Below are positions 33,560 to 44,432 of a stretch of 64,000 nt of DNA, piece after piece. The DNA comes from Geosiphon pyriformis. Its lineage: Eukaryota > Glomeromycota > Glomeromycetes > Archaeosporales > Geosiphonaceae. The notes under the pieces were generated by a model. The model made no database searches. It was given only the letters and a program-made list of their open reading frames with translations, and was not told the DNA's origin. Location: the NCBI GenBank assembly GCA_016748015.1, contig JAAOMT010000512.1, forward strand, positions 1,675,598-1,739,597, in the 5' to 3' direction. The stretch's first letter is position 1. Each line of letters opens with the position of its first letter. The translations under genes were made by a program, and so were the position numbers.

Positions 33560-34332
33560 TGTTACAGAAGTGTTTTTTTGGTATATTTTAATTGTTGATA
33601 TCCCATTTTAATTGCAATCAGTTTTTTGTGAGTTTCTCTATTTTATATATTGGATATTAATGATAATGTACTAAAGATTTTCTCTTAATGTTGTAATGTA
33701 AGTCTTCTTTTTAATTCTAGTTGTCTTTGTATGTTGTGTATTCCTTCTTAAAGGCTAATCTGAAATCTACTTGCTGTCTAGGGTCTTCTCTGAAGCTATC
33801 TTTATAATTGCCTAATGTGTTTCTTTAATTTAAAAACATAGAATGTTAATGGCCTTTTTGTAATTTCCTTAAGTATATAATAAAGCTTTTTTTCAATTTA
33901 ATTAGTAACCACATGAATAATTTTGATTAAGAATTATTCTTCCAAAGGGTTCAAAAATGGAATGATGGTTTTATTTGCTAGAGAAAGTATGTGAATTCTA
34001 TTGTTAATTTCATAATTGTAATGTTTATTCAATTTATTATTTTTTTTATTAATTCTTTTTGAATAAAATTTTATTTAGATATTTGTTGTTTCGAGTTGAA
34101 GCTGTTTTTTTTCATCATTAAAAACTATTGTATATATATATAATTATTGTTTTACAAAATAATATCTTATAATACTCTATTTCTATTATTTCTAAATAGT
34201 GCTTGCTGCTTTTGCATAATAGTGCTTGCTGTTATTTGTAAATCATTTCTTTTTATAAATTGTTGCTGTGCTATTTTATAATTGGCTAATTTATATTATT
34301 TATAATTCCTATTAAATTCTTAAACTGTAACA
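33560..34332 (-). repeat. Decayed solo LTR of family A, inverted
   Basis: The reverse complement of the Gypsy-A LTR, read on the plus strand from TGTTAC at 33560 to CTGTAACA at 34332. Clear blocks include TGATATCCCATTTTAATTGC, the AGGGTCTTCTCTGA block and a block of TAGTGCTTGCTG repeats that matches the 23-bp U3 array. It is about 110 bp shorter than the copy at 10775. Flanks are ACAT and ACAC, a possible 4-bp duplication with one change. No internal sequence is attached. Confidence 0.85.
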
Positions 34333-36258
34333 ACACAAATAACAAATACTTTATTGTAAAACTATAAAATTAACAAAAAATAACATATAATAAGTATTAT
34401 AAAATAGCAGTTTTAGCAGAAACTTAGTGAAATAACTATTATATAAAAATAATAAATCTATTATAAACTTAATAAATATTACAAATATGTATATATTTAA
34501 TTTTTTATATTACTTATAAATTTAAATTTTAATTAATTTTATTCTCAAATTTTGACAATTAATTTTTAATTACTATATATTTAAAGTTAATAATTAAAAA
34601 AAACTTAAACATATTACTATATAATAATATAAAATTAATACAAATTATATATAATTTTATATATTTAGTTTAATTTTAAAATAATTATATAAACTTATAA
34701 CTTGTCAAAAAATTTTTGGTCTAATTAAACAAAAAATAAAATAATTAAAAGCAGTTTTTTTTAATTTTAGCAAACTTATTTCAAAGACAAATTAGTAATT
34801 AATTATATAAAATTAGGTAAATACTTAAATTATTATTATAAAGTTTAATTAGAAAAAAACTTATTTGTATTTTGTATAAATTTAATGATTTTTTTATAAA
34901 TATTTACTTATTTAACAATAATATTTAAAAGTATTAAAATTATACAAAAAGTTTAACAAATAAATTAAAATTAATAATTTGTTAATTATATAAAATTTGT
35001 ATTAATACAATTATAGTTAAATATTTTTGAAATTATATGAATTTTTTACAAATAAATTTAAAAAATCGGCCAATAGTAAGTATTTTTTTCATTTAAATTA
35101 TATAAATTCTTTATTAAACATTAATTTTATTTTTATAGTTATTAAAAGCTCTTAATATAAGCAAAATAAAAACAATTATTACATAAAATTATTGACAAAA
35201 ATCAGACTTTTTTAAATTATTTTCATAAAATTTTTTAAAAAATAATAAAAATTAAATAAATATTAATAATAATAAAAATAAAAAACCCAAAAAAATTAAA
35301 AAATTTGGTAAAATTAAATAAAAACCTGAAAAAATTATAGATTTTACTATAAATAAAGACTATTATAATAATAATAATAATAATAATAATAAATTACCAA
35401 ATTTAAGTTTTTTAAAAACAGATTTTGGCCAATTTTTGAATATATAAGTCGAAATATTGATAAAAAAAACTAAGAAATTTATGAATATAGAGAAAAAAAA
35501 ATAGTAAATGTTTTTTTTAAAAATCAAAAATATTATTTATTTAATAATAGATTCTAATTTTAAATAGAATTCAAATAAGTTTTTTTAATAAATTACAATT
35601 ATTTTAGGTTTTTTTATTTTTATAACAAATAAAAATTAGATTAAAATAAGTAATATAAAAGTAAAAAAAACATTTTTATTAACTAGTATATACTTAAATA
35701 ACTTGTTTTAATATTTAAATAATATAAAAATAAATAATATAAAGACAGAAATATTTTTTTTTAGCCAATATATTTAGTTTTAATAATATATTAAACATGT
35801 AAAAAAACCAATTTTATGATTAATAAATAATTATATTTATAATATAATATAATATCTATATTTGCCAAATTTTTAAATTTAAACACAGATAATTTATTTA
35901 ATTTTGTATTTAGTCTGGTTTAATTTACATAATAACACTAATAATAATACCAATAGTAATAAAAATAATACTAAAATTAATCTTAATATATCTTTTAAAA
36001 AAAACTTTAACTAGAAAAAATATATTAATTAAAAGCAAAAAAATGCTTTAAAATTTATTAAAAACAGTTTTTTGTAATCAATATTTAAAAAAAACACTTT
36101 TAAGATATTTTATTTAACTGCTTTTATAATATAAAAAAAATAATGTTTAAATCTTTTTTATTTTTTGTTCTAATTATTATTATAAAATTAAAAAAAAAAA
36201 GTTTTTTTTATTATAATAAATAATTTAATTATTATAATAATTTAATAAAAAATAAAAA
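34333..36258. other. Long AT-rich stretch
   Basis: About 1.9 kb of nearly pure A/T with short A/T microsatellites, for example an (ATA) run near 35366-35392. I see no coding signal in either strand and no recognisable LTR. It may be heavily mutated transposon DNA, but nothing supports a particular identity. Confidence 0.5.
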
Positions 36259-38290
36259 TTAATAAACTTTTTGTCTTTTTAATTTCATGATCATAATTAA
36301 AACAAAGAGTAAAAAAGCTATACCTAATATTTTTTCTAAGATATTTAATAAAATTTCAATTAAGAAAGTTTTTTTTGTTGTAAAAACAGTTAAACAAAAC
36401 GTTTTAGAAGCTTTTTTCTTAAATAATAATAGTAAAAAGCTGTTTTTAGTAACTGTTAAAACATTTTTTTCATTTTTGGTTGGTTTTTTACCAGTCAAAA
36501 TTCTCTTAAAAAAACATACTTGGATTAGTTCTAGTATTGTCTTTACTTTTATTAAGAACCCAAAGTTTTTAATAATAAGCCAGTTAACAAGTTGGTTTTT
36601 TTAATTATTGCTATTATATTTGGTACTACTAATACTATTTCTATAAAAATAACCAAAAAAACCAAAAATTCCAAGAAGCAAAAGCAGTTGTTTGCTTTTG
36701 CTATTGTTACATTAAACTTTTTTGTGATTTTAGATAAAATTTTAAATAAAATCTCTATTATATTATTTAGTATATTATCTAAGATAAGTCAAGATTAATC
36801 ACTGATTATATTATCAAATATAGTATCTTTTGGCAAATTTTTACTAGTTTTAAAAACAAAACAACAGTCTTTTGTTAGATTATTTGTTCTTAAAAACAGA
36901 ACTAATAAAATAGAAACTGATTTATTATTTTTTTTTGGTTTTTAATATTATACTGATAATACTTGAAAAATTATTCTAATTATCAAAAATTTATTAAATA
37001 GATAGTTTCTATTTTGATGTTTAATACAATTTTTAAGATTAAATTGGCTTATGTTAAGACTGTTTTTCAGTTTGTACATGGTTTTTTAAGTACAAAATTA
37101 GTATCAAAAGACAATATAAAGCTTTTTTATATGGAATTTGCTTTTCAAAATCTTTAAAAACTGTTTTTTTGGTTGAGCTTATAAGCTTTGTTTATCTGGT
37201 TACTCTTAAATTGCCAAATTTTTGGTGGTTTTTGAAACTGGTTCTTTTTTTATTACTATTATACTATATAATATGCTTTTAAATATATCTGTTGCTAATA
37301 TTAAAACAACACTTAGTGAGTTTAATAAGATTACTTGTGTTATGCTGAAGCCTGTTAGTGTTTAATAATATGTTGTTGTTTATTTTAAAGAGTTAAATAC
37401 TGTTGTGTTTGCTTTAAATTATTAGTTAATATTAATAAATAAGAATAATAATAGAATTTTCTTTTTAGTAAATTAAAATAAAACTATTTTGTCTTGTAAT
37501 AAATTTAAGACCAAGTTAGTTAACTTTTTTTCTGATTGTATTGTCTTTGAAATTAGTAATAAATCTTTTAAATTAATGATTAAATATGTTTTATTCTTCA
37601 CTTTTCTGATTTTAATTATTGTTTCTAGTTTGTTTTGATTATATTTGAATTTCAAACCAATTTAAATGTTATAATAATTAAGACTAATAATCCAAAAAAG
37701 TGTCATATCTAATAGAAAACTTTTAGTTGTTAAAATTATTTTAAGTATTAAAAAATAGGTTATCTAATTGTAAACTATAAAGTGTTTTCATCTTTTTTTT
37801 TTAAGATTTTCAAAATATTTATATTTTATTTTATAAATGCTAAGTTTTATGTCAAAACTTCTGCTTTTTTAAGCTCTTTTGAATTTTTATCTTTAATAAT
37901 TCTTGTTTTTTCTTTTGTAATTGTTGATAATTTTTTGGTTTTCTTATGATTAATTATTTTAAAAGCTGATTTAACCAAATTGACTATATTAATTAAATAT
38001 ATTATTAAGCCTATTGGTTTTTTGGTTATTGTATTTAAATAATTCATTAAAAATAATCTTGTTTCAAGCAATGTTTTTAGTCTTAAAGTTAATAAGATTC
38101 TAGTACATATAAGTGTTTTTAGTAAAGTTGTTAATAAGTTAAAAGAGATAATAGTTGTATTAAAAGCTAAATATGGCTTTAAAAATATTGATATGACTGA
38201 TTTCTATGTAAATTTGTCTGTTGTTGAGAATAATATATTTTTTAATTTGTTGTTTTAAAAACATAAGTCTGTTAGTATTAATATTTTTTA
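36259..38290 (+). pseudogene. Possible remnant of a different LINE ORF1
   Basis: Plus-strand frames, broken by many stops, give Lys/Phe/Ile-rich protein (open pieces 36287-36604 and 36592-36798). Further along they give a stretch with the feel of an RRM-like ORF1 (ITCVMLKPVS...YVVVYFKELNTV...NYWLI-like, about 37330-37440) followed by a coiled-coil-like tail (about 38060-38260). The layout recalls LINE ORF1 proteins, but the words differ from LINE-a to LINE-e, so it would be another family. This is pattern reading of decayed sequence; it could equally be AT-biased chance ORFs. Confidence 0.3.
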
Positions 38291-38418
38291 TTATTATGAA
38301 TTTAATGAGTAAAGTCCAACTATTATTTAGTACATAAAATCAAATTAAGTAGATCAAACTAAATGGAGCTTACACACTTGCTACATATGGCCAGCCACTT
38401 GGGTTGGACAAGATTACA

Positions 38419-39324
38419 CTACATGTTTATGCAAACATATATATTATCACCTAAACCAGAAAAAAAATGACACAATTTGCACCTGTTAAAATTAACCATA
38501 AAAGATTTTAACACACCAAGCATACAAACCACTCTATCAGACAACAGAGACATTAAGCAGTGAGACAAGCCCAAAATTAAACCATCATCCTTGACCAAGC
38601 CGGCTCTTTTTATATTCACTCTATGCTTAGACCTAAGAAGTTATATTTTAATATGATGCAGTTCTACCACAAACTTAACATAATTAACAAGAGCCAAAAT
38701 AGCATTTCTTTTCTCTTCAAAGCTCAAAACAGCCTTAGCATGCCAATTGCATAAAACAAAATTTTTACAAATCACAGTATATAAGCCCATGTCTGAGAAA
38801 CATGAGGAAAAAGAGTGCAAAATGGCCAATGTAAATAAGCAAAAAAGACTTATCAATAATACCCACTTTTTGGCAGCTTTAGTCAAAATGTCTCCATGAA
38901 GACCAGTATTATTCAAGCATATAAAAGCATAATCAGACAACTTTACCTCATCACACAATAAGCACAATATCTCAGGATACCTTTTATTATACAATCTTTT
39001 CCTAATTATTATAGATAACTGTCTATGTACTGCTTTTATCAAATACATCTACAAATTAACTGACTTTCGATTAGTAAAACCAGAGAGCATATACAAATCC
39101 AGATGCCAAACCCTTGTAGTAGTATTTCAATCTATATTCTCAATCATAATACTTGAAATCATATTACAACCAGAACCAGTCTCCTAATGAGCATGGCAAA
39201 TTGACTAGTATATGTTATAAACAAAATAACAAGTATTACCAGACACAGTAGTATTCTCAACTACCAAAAATTGTTTCTGAATTTCAACTGGCAAAGAAAA
39301 AAAAGAGAAAGTGGCTTTACCTAC
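38419..39324 (-). pseudogene. LINE-e ORF2 C-terminal part (broken)
   Basis: Minus-strand reading gives MYLIKAVHRQLSIIIRKRLY (about 39048) and the C-terminal finger CLLCDEVKLSDYAFIC. The latter is followed by the GLYTVICKNFVLCNW region and, at 38419-38619, the SGLG end seen in LINE-c. Stops and a frameshift at about 38630 separate the pieces. It is bounded at 39324 by the Gypsy-C LTR. Confidence 0.82.
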
Positions 39325-40209
39325 TGTTACAGATGATTATTTGGGGTCTTAAATCAAATAACAAACTCATAATTTGGTATTTAATAACTGATATGATTGC
39401 TAATATCTGAAAATTGTAGTGATCTGAAAGTTTTGGTTGAGTTTTTTGTATAATAAATAGAGATTCAAGTGTTGTAATTCATAACTTTCTAGAATTACAA
39501 TTCCATCAAATTTTTTTCTCAGTGTGATGATTATAAATTAGCCAATTAAAATAGAAAAAGAGAAAAAAAGGATTTTTCAGGAAATCCAGGATTATTCAGG
39601 AAATCTAAGATATTTCAGAAAAGTTGAGGATTTTTCAGGAAATCTAGCAAAAAAAAAGGATTTCTTGTGTAAAGAGAATTATGTATATATAGTGATAGCA
39701 TTAGAAGGAAGAAAAGTATCTATTTCAGAATAAAAACCTCCATTCCTATCTATTCATTAATCACTTCAAGGATAATTATTATCAACAAAAGTGAAAGCAT
39801 TAATTATCAAATAAAAATACACTTGTTATCATCCAACTGATGTTATTGTCATTTGTTTGAAAATCTAATCCCTCTTCAATTTATCAACACTTTATGTTGA
39901 TAAAATCCAACACTTAACTATACTGAAACAATAGCTCTTGATCACGGCTATTGATGGAATACTAACTTAATTGCCTTGGCTTAATTTTTTCATTTTCTTT
40001 TATTTTTTTTCTTTTCTTTTGTTTGTTTCTTGTTGTTTACTAATTGATTAAGAATTAATGTGCAGAGTTATCAATGTCAAAGTAACTGGTAAAAGATCCA
40101 GAAATAAGGGTAGAACATTCGATTGAAAATAGCTTACCAGAAAGATTACCAGCCATGTATTTTTCTCTTTTTCGATTATGTATTATTTTTCTCTTTTCTA
40201 AGTGTAACA
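39325..40209 (-). repeat. 3' LTR of Gypsy-C, with an internally inverted core
   Basis: Ends TGTTAC...GTAACA. The outer arms match the other LTR (43491-44432) in direct orientation, but the core from about 39533 to about 40153 matches it only as the reverse complement. So the TATA-like box and the U3 repeats are flipped relative to the element. A 19-20-bp array (GGATTTTTCAGGAAATCCA type) lies at about 39570-39650, and TATATATAG at about 39684-39692 reads on the plus strand. Arms also differ from the 5' LTR by many transitions. Confidence 0.85.
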
Positions 40210-40225
40210 TTATCTCCTCCTTTTT
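40210..40225 (-). promoter_or_regulatory. Polypurine tract of Gypsy-C
   Basis: The minus strand reads AAAAAGGAGGAGATAA directly against the LTR start, preceded by GATTTCGACGGAGCTCAAT. That is almost the same as the Gypsy-A tract at 6113-6127. It confirms that the right-hand retro end of the chimera is genuine. Confidence 0.85.
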
Positions 40226-40630
40226 AATATTGAGCTCCGTCGAAATCTCCTAAATTTCTCTTTTGTATCAATGTTGTTGCTGTAATTTCTATTGCTATTT
40301 TTAAATCTAATTTTTATACGTGACTGGGGTTTTTAACTATAGTGCATGTTCAGACATAATGCCCTCATTATTATCACTGAATTGAATTAATTCCTGCTCC
40401 ATTGTAAGATCTAGAAGCGTGATATCTTGTTCGGTGTTCGAAGCGGAGTTTGAATTGTTGTTGGCGGAGTTTAAATCGTCGTTGTCATCAGCGGAGTTTG
40501 AATCGGGATTAAGTTCTGATTCCGATTCCCATTTGTTCTCGCTGATTGGCTCTTCTTCGAATATATGACGCATGGGAGTGGATTGTGACTACGTCCCAAT
40601 ATTCTGACTCAGGGCCGTCAGGTGAGTTTT
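40226..40630 (-). pseudogene. Gypsy pol remnant (acidic linker before dUTPase) in Gypsy-C
   Basis: Minus strand 40625-40575 matches the Gypsy-A segment just before its dUTPase (AATCA...CTCACCTGA(C/T)GG(C/T)CC(T/C)GAGTCAGAA). The open piece 40573-40337 is acidic and Asn/Ser-rich with EEEPISEN and LLDLTMEQEL; Gypsy-B has EKEPISN and LLDLSKKQEL at the same place. It ends at the position where the dUTPase would begin (about 40340) and then jumps to the sequence next to the polypurine tract. All of dUTPase, RT and integrase are therefore missing. Confidence 0.75.
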
Positions 40631-40670
40631 GCTGATTTATTGGTACTGTGGGAATTAGGTTTTATTGGGC

Positions 40671-40851
40671 TATCGGAGGTAAGTTTCCTTGTATGATAGC
40701 GGGGTTTGGAATTTATCGGACTTCGAATGTTCGGGTTTTTGAATAATTCCCGGAGTTTGAATTGCTAGAGGTTTAACGAGTTTTATCGACGGTAAGTTTC
40801 TTTGTACGATAGCGGGGTTGGAATTATCGGGTTTCGAATGTTTGGGTTTTC
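40671..40851 (-). repeat. Two direct copies of a ~70-bp segment at the virus/retrotransposon junction
   Basis: Copies at 40671-40740 and 40784-40851 (start-to-start 113 bp) share the words GGTAAGTTTC, GATAGCGGGGTT and TTCGAATGTT, with a few differences and small indels. One copy encodes the last residues of the RdRp-frame ORF (PTPLSYKETYRR); the other lies beyond its stop. They mark the changeover from viral to Gypsy sequence. Which parent supplied them is not clear. Confidence 0.8.
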
Positions 40852-42550
40852 TGAAACATATTTATCGAATAATTGATCAATAATTTGGAAGAGTTCCTTA
40901 TGATGTACTGACATTAATTTATAAGCAGCAAATTTTTGAATAAAGTCTGTTTCGGTTGGTTTACTTTTTTTGAATTTATCAAATTTTTGAACGACTTTAT
41001 TATAATTATGACGGATACCATATTTAAATGAGGAACCGAAATGAGAACTAAGAATTTTTGATTCTTCCTCATTTAGGGGAAAAATAGATTTAGAAAGAAA
41101 TTCACAATCATAGATTGTTCCCTCACTTTCTATTTTAAGGAATGAGGTGCCATTATATTTTAACTCAGTTAATTTAACTATATCGTATATTGTGTTTTGT
41201 TTCATCCAGGGTCATATAGGAATTTGTTCTACAACCTAGGATATTATCATCCCCATAATTTGATAAGTCATAAATTTCAAAAAATTTATCATAAGACAAA
41301 CCGGTAGATTCATGAAATAGGTGGCTTAATATTATTCCAAGAGCTAAACAATTAGTCTGACTAGTTGAGACGCAGCCAGTAGCATTACCTCGCAATTTTT
41401 CAAGTATCTCACTAGTTGAACCATTAAACATTGGATCGGAATAGTTCTGCTTGTAAGATAATCGAATTAGATTTGAAATGTTTTCATACTGTGTATGATT
41501 CCTGTAACCCCACTCCCTTAATTCAGCAATTGAATCCATTACTTGCTTGTTAAAGGTTGAGTCAAAAGCACTCATATCCAGGCCAAAAACATACTGGTAA
41601 TTAAGATAACGTTTGAATAATGGTAAAAGTCCGAAACCAGTGAGCGGACGCCCAACTTGTGCTGGGGTGTTGTTATATGTGAACCGATGATCAGGCTCAT
41701 AAGCAAAAAGTTGTTGTGTGAAGTAAGTAAAAAAAGGAGCTCCTACTATTGATCTCAACTTTTTGAATTTTTCCCCAAACAAATACTCCATTTTTGGAAA
41801 AGTGTGTGGTACTGCGGCAATTTTATTTAGGTTCGATAGCAAGTACTTTGTGAAAGATGTTATTTCAGAACGAGGTATTTTGTTGAACATTGCCCTCCTC
41901 TTTTGGAACCTATTGTTTTTAATAGATCCGAACCCAGCAGAGAAACCAAGCTTCCACTTTCTAAAAAACTTCTTGGGATGTGTTAATCTGGAATTATCTA
42001 ACATCGGAGCATAAACCCTTGACATTGTATCAAGCATAGCACTTGAATCATAGTCTTCAAACTCAAACTCAGGTTGGCCATATCTTGAATTTGATGTTAA
42101 TAACCTCTCAGTTGTGAAATGATTTCCGGTCCACTCGGCACTGGGGGCATTGATATCTTTTAAGTTATTATTAATGACTAATTCATTATACTCATCAGAA
42201 AGTTTTTTATACTCTTTTGATTGAATAATAGGGTATGACTGGTTCCCACAGGAGAACGTTGTGGTGTACAACCTATTAATTGAAGTTGATTGCAACTTAA
42301 GTGGTAAGATTATATTTGGGTTATTTGAACTAAAAACATGTGTTGTGCGGTTAACCTCGATCTCACCCTGTTTACCAAATATTTTCTCCATTTCTCTCAA
42401 TGTCCATTCTACCCGGTATTGCTGGTCGAACAAATCAGTTGGGATCTGTGGGAGGTCAAAATAATCATCATACTCACCAAGTTTGAATAAGAAAGGGAAA
42501 GGGGACTTGCTGGAAAAAAATTTTCCTTTTGGAAGTTTTTTATTAAACAA
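40783..42550 (-). pseudogene. RNA-virus RdRp-like gene (endogenous viral element), one frameshift
   Basis: RNA-dependent RNA polymerase of a positive-strand or dsRNA virus, probably one that infected the fungus. The main open frame (42550-41174, 458 codons) contains a KLRSIVGAP segment (motif F-like, residue 264), motif A GLDMSAFDST (323-332), motif B TGCVSTSQTNCLALG (391-405) and motif C YGDDN (432-436, about 41243-41257). A +1/-1 shift near 41200 separates it from the thumb-like C-terminal part (41205-40783, 140 codons). The motif B pattern recalls picorna-/partiti-like polymerases; I cannot assign a family. The first codon of the open stretch is TTG; an in-frame stop lies just upstream, so the true start is unknown. 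It is not reverse transcriptase: no RT motifs, RNase H or protease were seen. Confidence 0.88.
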
Positions 42551-42562
42551 ATAAAAATTTTT

Positions 42563-43440
42563 TTAAAAATGTACTTTTGTTTAGGCGATAGGAAAATAAA
42601 CCAATAATAATAAAGAGATAAATAGAATAAAAATTGGAAAAAAGTTATTACACAGATCAAGTGGTAATTATATCTGATATTAAATTTATATAATTGGATT
42701 TGGTAATAATTAGTTATTAAATACATATATATACCTTTACCGATAATAATAATATATACAATTAATAATCTAGAATTAAAGAACCTTATATATCTATGTA
42801 TTAATGCAAATATGGCAAATAAACAATATAATTGGAAATCTAATTTAATTTTGTATAGATACCAATATTGTTTTCTTTCTCAATAAGTATTATAAATTAA
42901 TGTTGGTAGGTACAATGAAAGTAATAGTGATAATATTAAGAGGTTTTTAACCAATAATATACTGATTAATTGAATAAGACTGGATATTAAGTATAATAAT
43001 AATTTAATTATTAAAAAGAAAAAAGTAAATAATAGGCCTAATATGTAATTAATGATTCTTTTAAAATGTGAAATAAAATTTGTATTAAGGTAAATTAATA
43101 AGAAACTAAATAAAATAAGGTACTCAAGTAATAATAAAGAGAATTTTTTTGCACAAAAGACACAAAATAATATTTAGTGAAAATTCTGTAAGTATGTTAA
43201 ATTACTTAAAGAACCTGGGTTTTTTTTTACATTACCAAACAAAATTAATTTCTGGTTTTAATAATCTGATCACAAGTTTTTTGTAATCTCTAATTAAATA
43301 GTTCTTGGGAAAATTAGAGAAAAAATTGAGGTAAAAAGATATAAAGACTTTAAAAATGTGATTGAATAATTAAACAAATTGGTTGAGAGTGGTAAATTCA
43401 TAATATTATGACATATATCTAGATGGTTGCTAACATAATT
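42563..43440 (-). other. AT-rich sequence between Gypsy leader and RdRp
   Basis: No convincing coding signal, though one overlapping minus-strand frame is open at 42409-42726. It begins where the match to the Gypsy-B leader stops (after ACCAACAAC, about 43441). It could be viral 5' untranslated or coding sequence that has decayed, or other captured RNA. Confidence 0.45.
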
Positions 43441-43490
43441 GTTGTTGGTACTGGTTCTTTATAGAATTATACCTTACAAAAAGCACTAAA
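43441..43490 (-). promoter_or_regulatory. PBS and leader of Gypsy-C
   Basis: The minus strand directly after the LTR reads TTTAGTGCTTTTTGTAAGG and continues for about 50 nt, nearly identical to the Gypsy-B leader (50080-50130). TTTGGTGCT can pair with a tRNA 3' end ...AGCACCA. This is the left retro flank of the chimera; similarity to Gypsy-B stops abruptly at its end. Confidence 0.8.
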
Positions 43491-44432
43491 TATTACAAGT
43501 AATTATTTGAGGTCTTGAATCAAATAACAAATCTGTAACTTGGTACTTAATAATTGATATAATTGGTAATATCTAAAGATTGTAGTAATCTAAAAGTTTT
43601 GGTTGAGTTTTTTGTATAATGGATAGAGATTTAAGTGTTGTAATTCATAGCTTCTCAGAATTGCAATTCTGTCAAATTTTTTTCTCAGTGTGATGGCCAG
43701 TAATCTTCCTGGTAAGCTATCCTTAATTAAGTGTTCTACTCTTATTTCTGGGTCTTTTACCAGTCACTTTAATGTCAATAACTCCATACATTAATTTTTA
43801 ATCAATTAGTAAACAACAAGAAACAAACAAAAGAAAAGAAAAGAAATAAAAGAAAATAAAGAAATTAAGCCAAGATAATTAAGTTAGTATTCTGTCAATA
43901 ACTGTAATCAAGAACTATTGTTTCAGTATGATTAAGTGTTGGATTTTATCAACATAAAATGTTGATAAATTAAAGAGTAATTAGATTTTCAAACAAATGA
44001 CAATAACATTAATTAGATAATAACAAGTGTATTTTTATTTAATAATTAATGCTTTTACTTCTGTTAATAGTAATTATTCTTGAAATAATTAATAAATAGA
44101 TAAGAATAGAGATTTTTATCCTAGAATAGATGCTTTTTTTGCTTCTAATACTATCACTATATATACATAATTTTCTTTACATGAAAAATTTTTTTTCTTT
44201 GCTAGATTTCTTGCAAATTCCTTGATTTCTTGAAACATCTAGGATTTTCTGAAAAATCTTCAACTTTTTTAAAATATTTTAGATTTCCTAAATAATTCTG
44301 GATTTCTTAAAACATTTAGGATTTCTTGAAAAATCTTTTTTTTCTCTTCTTTTATTCTAATCAGCTAATTTATAATTATGTATTTTTTTCTTTTTCAATT
44401 ATGTATTATTTTTTTCTTTTCTAAGTATAACA
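43491..44432 (-). repeat. 5' LTR of Gypsy-C
   Basis: A 942-bp LTR; on the minus strand it starts TGTTATACTTAG and ends with TAATA, a mutated TAACA. It contains U3 repeats of the GATTTCTTGAAA type (about 44200-44340 on plus), a TATATATAG box at about 44156-44165 and poly-pyrimidine tracts. It is followed on the plus strand by CTAC (44433-44436), the target duplication. Confidence 0.88.

Larger units (their letters stand above)
39325..44432 (-). mobile_element. Gypsy-C: LTR element carrying an RNA-virus RdRp instead of gag-pol
   Basis: An LTR-bounded element of 5.1 kb on the minus strand: 5' LTR (43491-44432), PBS and about 50 nt of Gypsy leader (43441-43490), and about 0.9 kb AT-rich sequence (42563-43440). 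A viral RdRp frame (42550-40783), a junction with a duplicated segment, about 0.35 kb of Gypsy pol-like sequence, a polypurine tract (40225-40210) and the 3' LTR (40209-39325) follow. Flanking CTAC at 39321-39324 and 44433-44436 is the target duplication in LINE-e. No Gag, RT or integrase motif was found. It would depend on another Gypsy element, probably Gypsy-B-like, since the leaders match. Confidence 0.88.

Noticed and set aside
33560..34332. Host regulatory region in AT-rich DNA
   Set aside because: Aligned in reverse complement to the family A LTR over its length, so it is a solo LTR.
40783..42550. Host gene or LINE RT for the GDD polymerase
   Set aside because: Motif B (TGCVSTSQTN) and YGDDN in this order fit viral RdRp and not the FVDD/YLDD RTs nearby. 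No introns, RNase H or endonuclease are linked to it.
42409..42726. Minus-strand open frame overlapping the start of the RdRp
   Set aside because: Hydrophobic, Phe/Tyr/Ile-rich frame in AT-rich DNA in a different phase; no motif and probably chance.
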